Source: an uncultured Clostridia bacterium
Lineage (GTDB): Bacteria > Bacillota > Clostridia > Oscillospirales > Ruminococcaceae
Reading direction: 5' to 3'
DNA: 46,483 bases
NCBI GenBank assembly: GCA_947624745.1
Contig: CANQLR010000022.1
Location: 1-46,483, forward strand
Both the position numbers and the translations under genes were made by a program. Under the pieces are notes generated by a model, which worked only from the letters and a program-made list of their open reading frames with translations, did no database searches and was not told the origin of the DNA. Below are positions 33,631 to 42,623 of the stretch, in pieces. Positions within the stretch are counted from its first letter, which is position 1; every line of letters begins with the position of its first letter.

Positions 33631-34919
33631 CCGATACCCTCCGCCAAAAATTTATCCAAAAGATCATCAAGCTCCGAAAAGCTCATTTTTTCGATCTCAT
33701 ACTCCCCCGCGCGCTTCACCCTGACGACGTTCACTCCGCCCGCCTCCGACTTTTTGTCGTGGCTCATCGCCCTTTTGATGTCCTCGGCCGGGGCTTTTAC
33801 CTCGAGCGGCAGCCCGAGCTTTTTCATGACCCCTAAAAGCCGCTCTCTGACGTCATGCGAGCACATCGGCAGCATTCCTATCGCGACGCACTCGCCGTGA
33901 ATGAGCCTTCCGTTTTCGGCGGTCTCGATCCCGTGGCCGACGGTGTGCCCGAAGTTCAGGACCTTTCGCAGTCCCCCCTCGGTCTCGTCCTTTTCGACGA
34001 CCGTCTTTTTTATCATCAGCGAGCGGCGGATTATCTCGTCGATATTTTCAAGCGGGTCGGCGCTCTCGAAAAGCTCAAACAGCTCTTTATCGAAGCAAAG
34101 CGCCATCTTTACGGCCTCCGCAAGGCCCGCGCTGACCTGCCGCCCGTCGAGGGTCTTAAGAACGTCAGGGTCGACGAGCACGAATTTCGGCTGATAAAAC
34201 GCCCCGACGGTGTTTTTGTAGCCATCAAGGTCGACCGCTACCTTTCCGCCTATCGAGGAGTCTATCTGCGAGAGTGTGGTGGTCGGGATATTGTAAAAAT
34301 CGATCCCGCGCATATAGGAGGCCGCGGCGTAACCCGCAAGATCGCCTATCACACCTCCGCCGACCGCGACAACGCAGTCCTTTCTCGTAAAGCCCCGCCC
34401 GAGCATTTCTTTCAGAAGCGCCCTGAAGCTGTCCAAGTTTTTGGTCTGCTCGCCCTGCTTGAGGGTGACTATCGCCGCCTCGGCGCACTGCTCCGCCACG
34501 GTTTTTGCATACTCGCCCGGAACTCCGTCGTCGGTGACGACAAGGACCCGGCGGTCAAGGTCCATAAATTCCCGGGCATTTTTTAGCGCTCCCCGGCGAA
34601 TTAAAATTTCATAGCTTCTCTCGCCCAGATCAAGGGTCAGAGCGTCAGGCGGGCAGGAAAGCAGCTTTCTTTGGTATCTCTTCGAGACCCCCACCACCGC
34701 GCGGTGAAAATCGCTGTAAAGTCCCCGAAGCTCCTCGGGGATAAGCATAAGATTTTTCTCCAAAAGCGCCGCCTCGCGGGACTTGTCGACGACCGACAGC
34801 CCGTGCTCGCTCTTATATTCCGCGACGTCCCTGACGGCCTCGGTCCTTTCGAGCCAGAGCCGCGCCATCTCCTCGTCTATTCGGTTGATCTCTGCCCGTG
34901 CGTTTTCAAGCTTGTTCAT
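33627..34919 (-). CDS. aroB: Chorismate mutase - 3-dehydroquinate synthase fusion
   Basis: A 430-residue fusion. Residues 1 to about 86 form an AroQ-class (all-helical) chorismate mutase with the full active-site set seen in the E. coli enzyme: Arg8, Arg25, Lys36, Asp45, Arg48 and Glu49. Residues about 92-430 are DHQ synthase: GGGVIGDLAGYAAASYMRG, PTTTLSQIDSSIGGK, and the zinc and substrate segment NFGHTVGHGIE. It thus joins the second shikimate step with the first step after chorismate toward prephenate. It is the first structural gene of the aromatic operon, directly after the attenuator. Confidence 0.94.
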   Translation of the reverse strand: MNKLENARAEINRIDEEMARLWLERTEAVRDVAEYKSEHGLSVVDKSREAALLEKNLMLIPEELRGLYSDFHRAVVGVSKRYQRKLLSCPPDALTLDLGERSYEILIRRGALKNAREFMDLDRRVLVVTDDGVPGEYAKTVAEQCAEAAIVTLKQGEQTKNLDSFRALLKEMLGRGFTRKDCVVAVGGGVIGDLAGYAAASYMRGIDFYNIPTTTLSQIDSSIGGKVAVDLDGYKNTVGAFYQPKFVLVDPDVLKTLDGRQVSAGLAEAVKMALCFDKELFELFESADPLENIDEIIRRSLMIKKTVVEKDETEGGLRKVLNFGHTVGHGIETAENGRLIHGECVAIGMLPMCSHDVRERLLGVMKKLGLPLEVKAPAEDIKRAMSHDKKSEAGGVNVVRVKRAGEYEIEKMSFSELDDLLDKFLAEGIG

Positions 34920-34933
34920 ATATACTCCGTTTC

Positions 34934-35001
34934 AAAAAAGCCTCCACGGCTATTCACGACGAATAGACAGTGGAGGAAGATCATTTCAAGCGATCTCCGC
35001 C
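34934..35001 (-). promoter_or_regulatory. Transcription attenuator of the aromatic operon
   Basis: Two mutually exclusive RNA hairpins (leftward). The terminator pairs CCTCCAC (34970-34976) with GTGGAGG (34941-34947), with inner CTATTC/GAATAG, followed by TTTTTT (34934-34939). The antiterminator pairs GGCGGAGATC (34992-35001) with GATCTTCCTCC (34972-34982), with one mismatch and one bulge; it ties up five of the seven bases of the terminator's 5' arm. The leader peptide stop is 9 bases upstream of the antiterminator, so a ribosome at the stop would cover the strand and let the terminator form. Confidence 0.85.
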
Positions 35002-35009
35002 ATTGCCTC

Positions 35010-35045
35010 TTAGGTAAAATAATAATATCCGAAATATGTATTCAT
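35010..35045 (-). CDS. Aromatic amino acid leader peptide (MNTYFGYYYFT)
   Basis: An 11-residue frame with an AGGAGG site seven bases before its ATG. The codons are ATG AAT ACA TAT TTC GGA TAT TAT TAT TTT ACC TAA: four tyrosine and two phenylalanine codons of eleven, with three Tyr in a row. It starts about 22 bases after the expected transcription start and precedes the terminator/antiterminator pair. This is the arrangement of ribosome-mediated attenuation, where scarcity of charged tRNA-Tyr (and tRNA-Phe) stalls the ribosome and permits read-through into the aromatic genes. There is no tryptophan codon, matching an operon that leads to tyrosine rather than tryptophan. Confidence 0.85.
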   Translation of the reverse strand: MNTYFGYYYFT

Positions 35046-35073
35046 ACATATTCCTCCTATTAAAGATATGTAT

Positions 35074-35102
35074 ATGATACGCTTTTGGGCGGCGAAAGTC
35101 AA
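35074..35102 (-). promoter_or_regulatory. Aromatic operon promoter
   Basis: TTGACT (35097-35102), 17 bases, TATCAT (35074-35079), leftward. The predicted start near 35067 leaves about 22 bases before the leader peptide. Confidence 0.75.
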
Positions 35103-35185
35103 GAGTTTTTTATACCGGCGAAAAATTTTCGGCAGATTTTAGGCTCTTTTAACATATTTCAACATTGCCGCCCCTTTCGCCTCGG

Positions 35186-35224
35186 AAAAAATGCCCAAGA
35201 AAATGCCCGGGAAACCTCCCGGGC
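35186..35224 (-). terminator. pyrG terminator
   Basis: Leftward GCCCGGGA-GGTT-TCCCGGGC hairpin (35205-35224) seven bases after the pyrG stop, followed by ATTTTCTT and, further on, TTTTTT. Confidence 0.85.
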
Positions 35225-35230
35225 GAGCTG

Positions 35231-36850
<1,620 letters not shown>

Positions 36851-36864
36851 TTAAGCCCGGGCGA

Positions 36865-37449
36865 TCACCCGTACTGCTCTATTATGTCCTCCGCGACCTT
36901 TTTTCTGGTGAGGCATCGGTTCATCGCGGTCTTCTCGATATATCTGTGCGCCTCCTGCTCGCTCATTCCCTCGTTCGAGATTAGCTTCCACTTGGCGCGG
37001 TTGACTATTCTTATCTCCTCCATCTTTTCCTCCAAGGACGCGGTCTTCGACTCCATTCTTCGCAGCCGCTCCCTCGTCGCGCACAAAAGATAGAATGACT
37101 GTACCACCGCCTGCGGGCTGGCCGGCTTTGAAAGGGTCAGAACCCCGAACTCGGTCACCTGCCCCGTTACCTCGGCGGCGTTTTCGGATCTGACAAAAAG
37201 CATCACCCCGACGCCTATCTCTCCCGAGAGATCAATCGCGAGCCGGGTGCCGAAATCGTCCGGCAGGGGCGTGTTCACGACGACTATGTCGTAGCTTCGC
37301 TCCGAAAGCTCTCTGCGCGCCGCCGTCACTCCCGAAACTATCCTGATCGGGTAGCACCGATGCGACGGCAGTGTGTCAAGAAGTCCGCGGTTGAATTTTT
37401 CCGAAGCCGATACCAAAAGCACGCTGTAGACCTGTTCGCGCAGTGCCAT
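36865..37449 (-). CDS. ANTAR-domain RNA-binding antiterminator with degenerate receiver
   Basis: A 194-residue protein. Residues about 1-125 form a receiver-like domain that has lost key residues: SA at 14-15 replaces the usual acidic pair, and Asn59 (DIVVVNTPLP) replaces the phospho-acceptor Asp, while Lys108 remains. A coiled linker (about 125-145) leads to a C-terminal ANTAR domain (about 138-190; RAKWKLISNEGMSEQEAHRYIEKTAM). ANTAR domains bind paired hairpins in nascent RNA and block terminators. ATG 37449 has a GGAGG site; a TTG at 37467 is less likely. Position after glutamine synthetase recalls the NitR arrangement of solventogenic Clostridium, suggesting control of nitrogen assimilation. 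The signal cannot be phosphorylation at the usual site. Confidence 0.88.
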   Translation of the reverse strand: MALREQVYSVLLVSASEKFNRGLLDTLPSHRCYPIRIVSGVTAARRELSERSYDIVVVNTPLPDDFGTRLAIDLSGEIGVGVMLFVRSENAAEVTGQVTEFGVLTLSKPASPQAVVQSFYLLCATRERLRRMESKTASLEEKMEEIRIVNRAKWKLISNEGMSEQEAHRYIEKTAMNRCLTRKKVAEDIIEQYG

Positions 37450-37482
37450 ACCCGACCCTCCTTTCAAGCTTGGCGCCGCTTC

Positions 37483-38703
37483 TCATATCCCGAGATACCC
37501 CTTTAAGATGTCCTCGGGAAGGTGCTTTTTTATAAACTCCGAGGCAGAGGCGTTCTTTTTCGCCTCTTCAAGATCCCTCGGCAGCGCGGTATATTTCGCC
37601 GAGGTCTTTTCGTCTGCGGTGTAAAGGTCGATATCCGCCGGAAGGGGCAGCTCGGCGTTCTCCCGAAGCCCCTCGAGCCCGGCATAAATGAGGAGTCCGA
37701 AGCAAAGATAGGGGTTCGCGAGGGTGTCGGGGCTTCTGAGCTCTGCGACCGACTCGTCCGGGTCGTCGCTCACGGGAGCCGGTATTCTTATCAGCTGCGA
37801 GCGGTTTTCAGACGACCAAGTGATATACTTCGGCGCCTTGTTCGCCCCGAGCCTGAAATATGAGCTCTCGGAGGAGTTCATAAACAGCGTCATATCGGGG
37901 ACTCTTTTAAGTATCCCCGCGATTATCTTCGGCAGCTTTTCGCCGCGCGTGTTGTCCTTAATTGAGATCCCGACGTGGAAGCCGTTTCCGGGGCGGGATT
38001 TCGCCGGCTTCGGAGAGAAGTCCGCCCAAAGCCCGTTTCTCGGGGCGACGGTCGACACCACCGAGCGGAAGGTCACCGCGTCGTCGGCGGCTTTAAGAGG
38101 CTCGGATGGGCAGAGGTCTATCTGGTTCTGCCCGGGGCCCTCGGCATGAAAAGAGCCCTTTGTGACTATCCCCATGTCCTCAAGGTCGAGGCATATCTCA
38201 CGCCTTACGTTTTCGCCCCTGTCGAGCGGCGCTATGTCCATATACCCCGCCCCGTCGTAGGGAGAGTAGGTCGAACGCCCCTCCTCGTCGGTGTTGAAAA
38301 GATAAAATTCGCTCTCGGAGGAGAATCTGAAGTCGAAGCCCTCTTTTTTGGCCGCCTCGACGGCGTTTATGAGAAAGCTCCTCGTGTCGCACAAAAACGG
38401 CCTGCCGTCGGCGTGGGTGAGGGTGCAGAACATTCTCACCACCCGCCCGTGCTCGGGTCTCCATGGGAGCACCGCCAGCGTCGAGGGGTCGGGGTGGAGC
38501 ATAAGGTCGGAATGAACGCTTCCCCCGAAGCCGTCTATCGCCGAAGCGTCGATGGCGACGCCCCGCTCGAAGGCTCTTTTAAGCTCGTTAGGCATTATCG
38601 AAATATTCTTCTGCCTGCCGAAAAGGTCGACGAACGCAAGACGTATAAACTTAACGTCCTCCTCCATAACATATTGAAGTGTCTCGGTGGCGGTATAGCT
38701 CAT
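37483..38703 (-). CDS. glnA: Glutamine synthetase, type I-like
   Basis: A 406-residue protein of the glutamine synthetase family, shorter than typical GSI (about 440-470). Catalytic landmarks are SESEFYLF (metal ligands Glu130, Glu132), FHAEGPGQ (Glu188), GNGFHVGISI (His243), SENRSQLIRIPA and ELRSPDTLANPYLCF. One metal-site position differs: GQNQI (Gln194) where GSI proteins usually have GQNE or GQHE. This could lower activity or alter substrate, so a role as a regulatory or gamma-glutamyl ligase variant is possible. It sits between the glutamate synthase modules and the ANTAR regulator. Confidence 0.85.
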   Translation of the reverse strand: MSYTATETLQYVMEEDVKFIRLAFVDLFGRQKNISIMPNELKRAFERGVAIDASAIDGFGGSVHSDLMLHPDPSTLAVLPWRPEHGRVVRMFCTLTHADGRPFLCDTRSFLINAVEAAKKEGFDFRFSSESEFYLFNTDEEGRSTYSPYDGAGYMDIAPLDRGENVRREICLDLEDMGIVTKGSFHAEGPGQNQIDLCPSEPLKAADDAVTFRSVVSTVAPRNGLWADFSPKPAKSRPGNGFHVGISIKDNTRGEKLPKIIAGILKRVPDMTLFMNSSESSYFRLGANKAPKYITWSSENRSQLIRIPAPVSDDPDESVAELRSPDTLANPYLCFGLLIYAGLEGLRENAELPLPADIDLYTADEKTSAKYTALPRDLEEAKKNASASEFIKKHLPEDILKGYLGI

Positions 38704-38719
38704 ATTCTCCTCCTATCGG

Positions 38720-39448
38720 TCAGTTCTGAACGTACATCTGCTTGTACGGGTTTTTTGAATCCGGCGTGACGACGGTGAAATCCGACTTCCTCACCGTTTT
38801 ATAGTCCGCCGAGAAAAGCTCGCAGTAGCGCTTTAAATATGTCTCGATCCCGGCGATGTCCTCATCGGTCGCGGGCCTTGCCGTGACCTGCTTCGGGAAG
38901 ATTATATCCCGGCAGTCGGACCGAAGAAACATCTTTCCCCCGTGCATACCGGTGCAGGGGAAGTTACCGACGATAGGCTTTCCGTCGGTATGAAGCCCTA
39001 AGACGATAAGAAGTCCCCCGGCCTGATACTCTCCCAAAAAGCTGCCGGTCCTTCCGCCGATCACCATGACCGGGACCTTTTCCTTATAGGCCTTCATATG
39101 TATCCCCGCGCGGTAGCCCGCGTCGGTCTTGACATAGATCTCTCCCCCGCGCATCGCATACCCCGCGGCGTCGCCTATCGAGCCGTGGATTATTATGCTG
39201 CCGTCGTTCATGGTGTCGCCGACGGCGTCCTGCGCGTTGCCGTATACCTCGATGGAGCCGCCGTTGAGGTAAGCTCCGAGGGCGTTGCCGGGGGTGCCCT
39301 TTATCTTTATGTCGCGATAGCTCATTCCCGCGGCTATAAATCTCTGCCCCAGCACGTTTTCGACGGTGCAGTCTCCCGATTCTCTTATTATAGCATTTAA
39401 TTCCGAAAATTCCAAGCCCTCTGCGTTAATATTTTGAATTTTTTTCAT
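38720..39448 (-). CDS. Glutamate synthase GXGXG (alpha subunit C-terminal) domain protein
   Basis: A 242-residue protein formed of the beta-helix GXGXG repeat domain that ends GltB and also occurs in formylmethanofuran dehydrogenase. Repeats such as GTPGNALGAYLNGGSI, GNAQDAVGDTMNDGSI and GSIGDAAGYAMRGGEI are visible, each a turn of the helix. In split glutamate synthases this structural domain is a separate gene. It overlaps the oxidoreductase gene (ATGA) and precedes glnA by 16 bases. Confidence 0.9.
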   Translation of the reverse strand: MKKIQNINAEGLEFSELNAIIRESGDCTVENVLGQRFIAAGMSYRDIKIKGTPGNALGAYLNGGSIEVYGNAQDAVGDTMNDGSIIIHGSIGDAAGYAMRGGEIYVKTDAGYRAGIHMKAYKEKVPVMVIGGRTGSFLGEYQAGGLLIVLGLHTDGKPIVGNFPCTGMHGGKMFLRSDCRDIIFPKQVTARPATDEDIAGIETYLKRYCELFSADYKTVRKSDFTVVTPDSKNPYKQMYVQN

Positions 39449-40680
39449 CAGACGGCGCCCCCTAATTTCTCTGTTCTGTAATTTTTACCCATCGGTGCGA
39501 GCCCGGGAGTCTTCTTAAGCGTCTCGAAATCGATCTCCGAAAGCGGCGTTCTGTTCCGGATAAGCGCGGTGTATATGCCCGCTCTTTCGTTTCTTCCGAT
39601 GAGCATAAAGCCTATGAGCCTGCCGTCCTTGACGTAGAGCCGCTTTATGGTACCCTCGCCCTTTTCCTCATAGCACTCGCCCTCATAGCTCCCCGCGCTC
39701 ATGCAGTGGAGTCCGAAGAACCCTATCGAGTTAAAGGGCATGCAGCTGTCAAGCGTCTCCCCGCCGCCGGCCATATTCACCCCGGCGCAGTGCCCCTGCA
39801 TATACGCGAGCGGCATTATCGCCATGACCTTTTTTGTCTGCGAGGTGATGTCGAAGCTCTCGGCGCAGTCCCCCGCGGCAAAAACCCCGGGGAGGGTGGT
39901 CCTCATCTTCTCATCGACCGAAATACCCCTGCCGCACTCCCCTCCCGCGTCCTTCACAAGAGAGATGTTCGGCCGAACGCCCACCGCGGTCACCAAGATA
40001 TCGAAATCTACCGTCTTTCCGCTTTTCATGATCGCTTTTTGCCCCTCGAACCTCTCGACCGTGTCCCCGAGCAGGAATTTCACCCCGTGCTCTTTAAGCC
40101 TTTCCTCCATCAGCGCCGCGCACTCCTCGTCAAGGATCGAGGAAAGCACCCTCGGCGCGAGGTCGCAGACCGTTACCGAGCCTACGCGCTCCAAAATCCC
40201 CTCGGCGCATTTTAACCCTATGAGCCCCGCGCCGATTATGAACACTTTTTTGTCGGGCGCAAGGTCCTTTTCGAGCGCCTGCGCGTCCGAAAGGGTCATG
40301 AACGGGTGAACGTTTTTAACTCCGTCCAAGCCCTCGAACGGCGGCACAAACGGGGTCGAGCCGGCGGCGCACAAAAGAGCGTCATAGCCTATCTCCTCCC
40401 CCGAATCGAGGGTCACCGTCCTTTTCTCCGGGTCTATTTTAACTGCGGACTTGCCGTAAAGCACCTCGGCGCGGTTTTTTTCGTAAAAATCCTCGGGGCG
40501 GTAGAGCATTCTCTTAAGGTCGGTCTTACCCTCCAAAAGATATGATATGAGCGGCCTTGCGTATACATGGCAGGCCTCGCGGGAGATAACGGTGATACGG
40601 CTGTCCCTGTCCGCCGAGCGTATGCCCTCTATGGCTCCGACCGCCGCCGCGCCGTTTCCGATGATAACGTAATTTTTCAT
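39448..40680 (-). CDS. FAD/NAD(P)-dependent oxidoreductase, glutamate synthase associated
   Basis: A 410-residue two-dinucleotide-binding flavoprotein. The FAD motif is YVIIGNGAAAVGAIEGIR at the N-terminus, the NAD(P) motif is FIIGAGLIGLKCAEGI near residues 148-164, and the second FAD motif is PGVFAAGDCAES near 265. It belongs to the NADH-rubredoxin reductase/nitrite reductase-like group. Between the Fe-S protein and the GXGXG protein it most likely delivers electrons from NAD(P)H to the FMN subunit, replacing GltD. Confidence 0.85.
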   Translation of the reverse strand: MKNYVIIGNGAAAVGAIEGIRSADRDSRITVISREACHVYARPLISYLLEGKTDLKRMLYRPEDFYEKNRAEVLYGKSAVKIDPEKRTVTLDSGEEIGYDALLCAAGSTPFVPPFEGLDGVKNVHPFMTLSDAQALEKDLAPDKKVFIIGAGLIGLKCAEGILERVGSVTVCDLAPRVLSSILDEECAALMEERLKEHGVKFLLGDTVERFEGQKAIMKSGKTVDFDILVTAVGVRPNISLVKDAGGECGRGISVDEKMRTTLPGVFAAGDCAESFDITSQTKKVMAIMPLAYMQGHCAGVNMAGGGETLDSCMPFNSIGFFGLHCMSAGSYEGECYEEKGEGTIKRLYVKDGRLIGFMLIGRNERAGIYTALIRNRTPLSEIDFETLKKTPGLAPMGKNYRTEKLGGAV

Positions 40681-40684
40681 GCGC

Positions 40685-41116
40685 TTACCCCCTGTCCTCG
40701 TATACTATCGCCCTGTTCGGGCAGCCCTTTACGCAGGCGGGCTCGCCGCAGGAATTTTCAAGGCAGAGCTCGCACTTCGTCGCCGCGCCGTTTTCGCCCT
40801 CGCGGATACAGCCGTAGGGGCAGACCAGCACGCAGGTCAGGCAGCCGACGCATTTTTCCTTATCTATCTTCACCGCTCCGTCCTCGATCGAGAGCGCTCC
40901 CGAAATGCAGGATTTAACGCAGATTGGATCCTTGCAGTGGCGGCAGGACACCGCGAAGTTGATGTCCCCCGCCTCCTCGACGACGATGTTCGGGACTATC
41001 TTTTTGCCCTTTAACGCCCTCACCATGTCGGTGTCGCCCGAATTTGCAAAGGCGCAGTTATATTCGCAGAGGTGGCAGCCGAGGCACCACTTTTCGTTTA
41101 CATAAACTCTTTTCAT
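40685..41116 (-). CDS. 4Fe-4S ferredoxin-type electron transfer protein
   Basis: A 143-residue protein with four cysteine clusters typical of HycB/DmsB-like iron-sulfur proteins. There is CLGCHLCEYNC near the start, CRHCKDPICVKSC, CVGCLTCVLVCPYGC and CELCLENSCGEPACVKGCP, enough for three or four 4Fe-4S clusters. It probably carries electrons between the flavoprotein and the FMN glutamate synthase subunit. ATG 41116 is preferred, one base after the upstream stop; GTG 41125 is an alternative. Confidence 0.87.
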   Translation of the reverse strand: MKRVYVNEKWCLGCHLCEYNCAFANSGDTDMVRALKGKKIVPNIVVEEAGDINFAVSCRHCKDPICVKSCISGALSIEDGAVKIDKEKCVGCLTCVLVCPYGCIREGENGAATKCELCLENSCGEPACVKGCPNRAIVYEDRG

Positions 41117-41117
41117 A

Positions 41118-42623
41118 TCACTCACCCGCGTGGGAGATACCGAGTATCTCCAGCTCCTTTCCGGTAAGATTTACGCCCCGAAGCATAAGCCTGTTGCCCT
41201 TTAAAGCCTCTATCGAGTTGATGCCCATGCCGCCCATAAGCTCCATTATCTCGTGCCGCCAAGCGGTCATGAGATTTATAAGCCTCTCCGAGCCGATGTC
41301 GGGATTGAGCCTCTTTACGAGCTCGGGGCGCTGGGTCGCTATGCCCCAATTGCACTTGCCGGTCTGGCAGGTCCTGCAAAGGTGGCACCCGAGCGCCAAA
41401 AGCGCCGCAGTCGCGATATAGCAGGCGTCCGCGCCCAAGGCCACTGCCTTTACGACGTCCGAGGCCGAGCGTATCGACCCTCCGACCACAAGGCTGACGT
41501 TTCCTCTTATGCCCTCGTCGCGAAGCCTCTTGTCGACCGAGGCAAGGGCGAGCTCTATCGGTATGCCGACGTTGTCGCGGATCCTTGTCGGGGCTGCTCC
41601 CGTTCCTCCGCGGAAGCCGTCGATGGCGATGATATCCGCGCCGGATCTTGCGATTCCCGAAGCTATCGCCGCGATATTATGCACCGCCGCGACCTTGACG
41701 ATGACCGGCTTTTTGTACTCGGTCGCCTCTTTTAAAGAGTAGACGAGCTGCCGCAGGTCCTCGATGGAATAGATGTCGTGGTGAGGCGCGGGGGATATGG
41801 CGTCCGAGCCCTCGGGTATCATTCTTGTGCGGCTCACGTCGCCGACTATCTTCGCCCCCGGGAGGTGTCCGCCGATACCCGGCTTCGCGCCCTGTCCCAT
41901 CTTTATCTCTATGGCCGCGCCCGCGTTGAGATACCCCTCGTGAACGCCGAAGCGCCCCGAAGCGACCTGAACGACGGTGTTCGGCCCGTACTTGTAAAAG
42001 TCCTCGTGAAGCCCGCCCTCGCCGGTGTTGTAATAGATGCCGAGCTCCGTCGCCGCTCTTGCCAAGCTCTCGTGCGCGTTATAGCTTATCGAGCCGTAAC
42101 TCATCGCCGAGAACATCACCGGCATTGAAAGCTCCAACTGCGGGGAAAGCTTTGTCTTAAGCGCTCCGCTTTCGTCTCTCTCCATTTTGGACGGCTTTTT
42201 CCCGAGAAATACCTTCGTCTCCATAGGCTCTCTCAGAGGGTCTATCGAGGGGTTCGTCACCTGCGAGGCGTTAATGAGGATCTTGTCCCAGTACACCGGC
42301 AGCGGGTTCGGATTTCCCATCGACGAGAGCAGCACCCCTCCCGAGGAAGCCTGCTTATATACCTCCTTGATGGTGTCCTGCGGCCAGTTGGCGTTTTGCC
42401 GAAGCGCGCAGTCGCTCTTGACTATCTTTAAAGCCCTCGTCGGGCAGAGCGCAACGCACCTCTGGCAGTCGACGCACTTCGTCTCGTCTGATATCATGCA
42501 GTCCCCCGCCTCGTTGTACGAATGAACGAGGTTCGAGCACTGCCTCTCGCAAACGCGGCACCGAATGCAGCGCGAGTCGTTTCTTACGACCTCGAACTCG
42601 GGGTAGATATATTCAATGCCCAT
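41118..42623 (-). CDS. Glutamate synthase FMN-binding subunit with N-terminal ferredoxin domain
   Basis: A 501-residue protein. Residues about 15-70 hold two 4Fe-4S motifs (CIRCRVCERQC and CVDCQRCVALCP). The rest is the FMN-binding central domain of GltB: AMSYGSISYNAHESLARAA, NTGEGG, IKMGQGAKPGIGG, IAIDGFRGGTGAAP, and the 3Fe-4S cysteines in CHLCRTCQTGKCNWGI. It reductively transfers ammonia to 2-oxoglutarate. This short form with its own ferredoxin domain is the archaeal/clostridial type. It overlaps the amidotransferase gene by one base (TGATG). Confidence 0.93.
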   Translation of the reverse strand: MGIEYIYPEFEVVRNDSRCIRCRVCERQCSNLVHSYNEAGDCMISDETKCVDCQRCVALCPTRALKIVKSDCALRQNANWPQDTIKEVYKQASSGGVLLSSMGNPNPLPVYWDKILINASQVTNPSIDPLREPMETKVFLGKKPSKMERDESGALKTKLSPQLELSMPVMFSAMSYGSISYNAHESLARAATELGIYYNTGEGGLHEDFYKYGPNTVVQVASGRFGVHEGYLNAGAAIEIKMGQGAKPGIGGHLPGAKIVGDVSRTRMIPEGSDAISPAPHHDIYSIEDLRQLVYSLKEATEYKKPVIVKVAAVHNIAAIASGIARSGADIIAIDGFRGGTGAAPTRIRDNVGIPIELALASVDKRLRDEGIRGNVSLVVGGSIRSASDVVKAVALGADACYIATAALLALGCHLCRTCQTGKCNWGIATQRPELVKRLNPDIGSERLINLMTAWRHEIMELMGGMGINSIEALKGNRLMLRGVNLTGKELEILGISHAGE

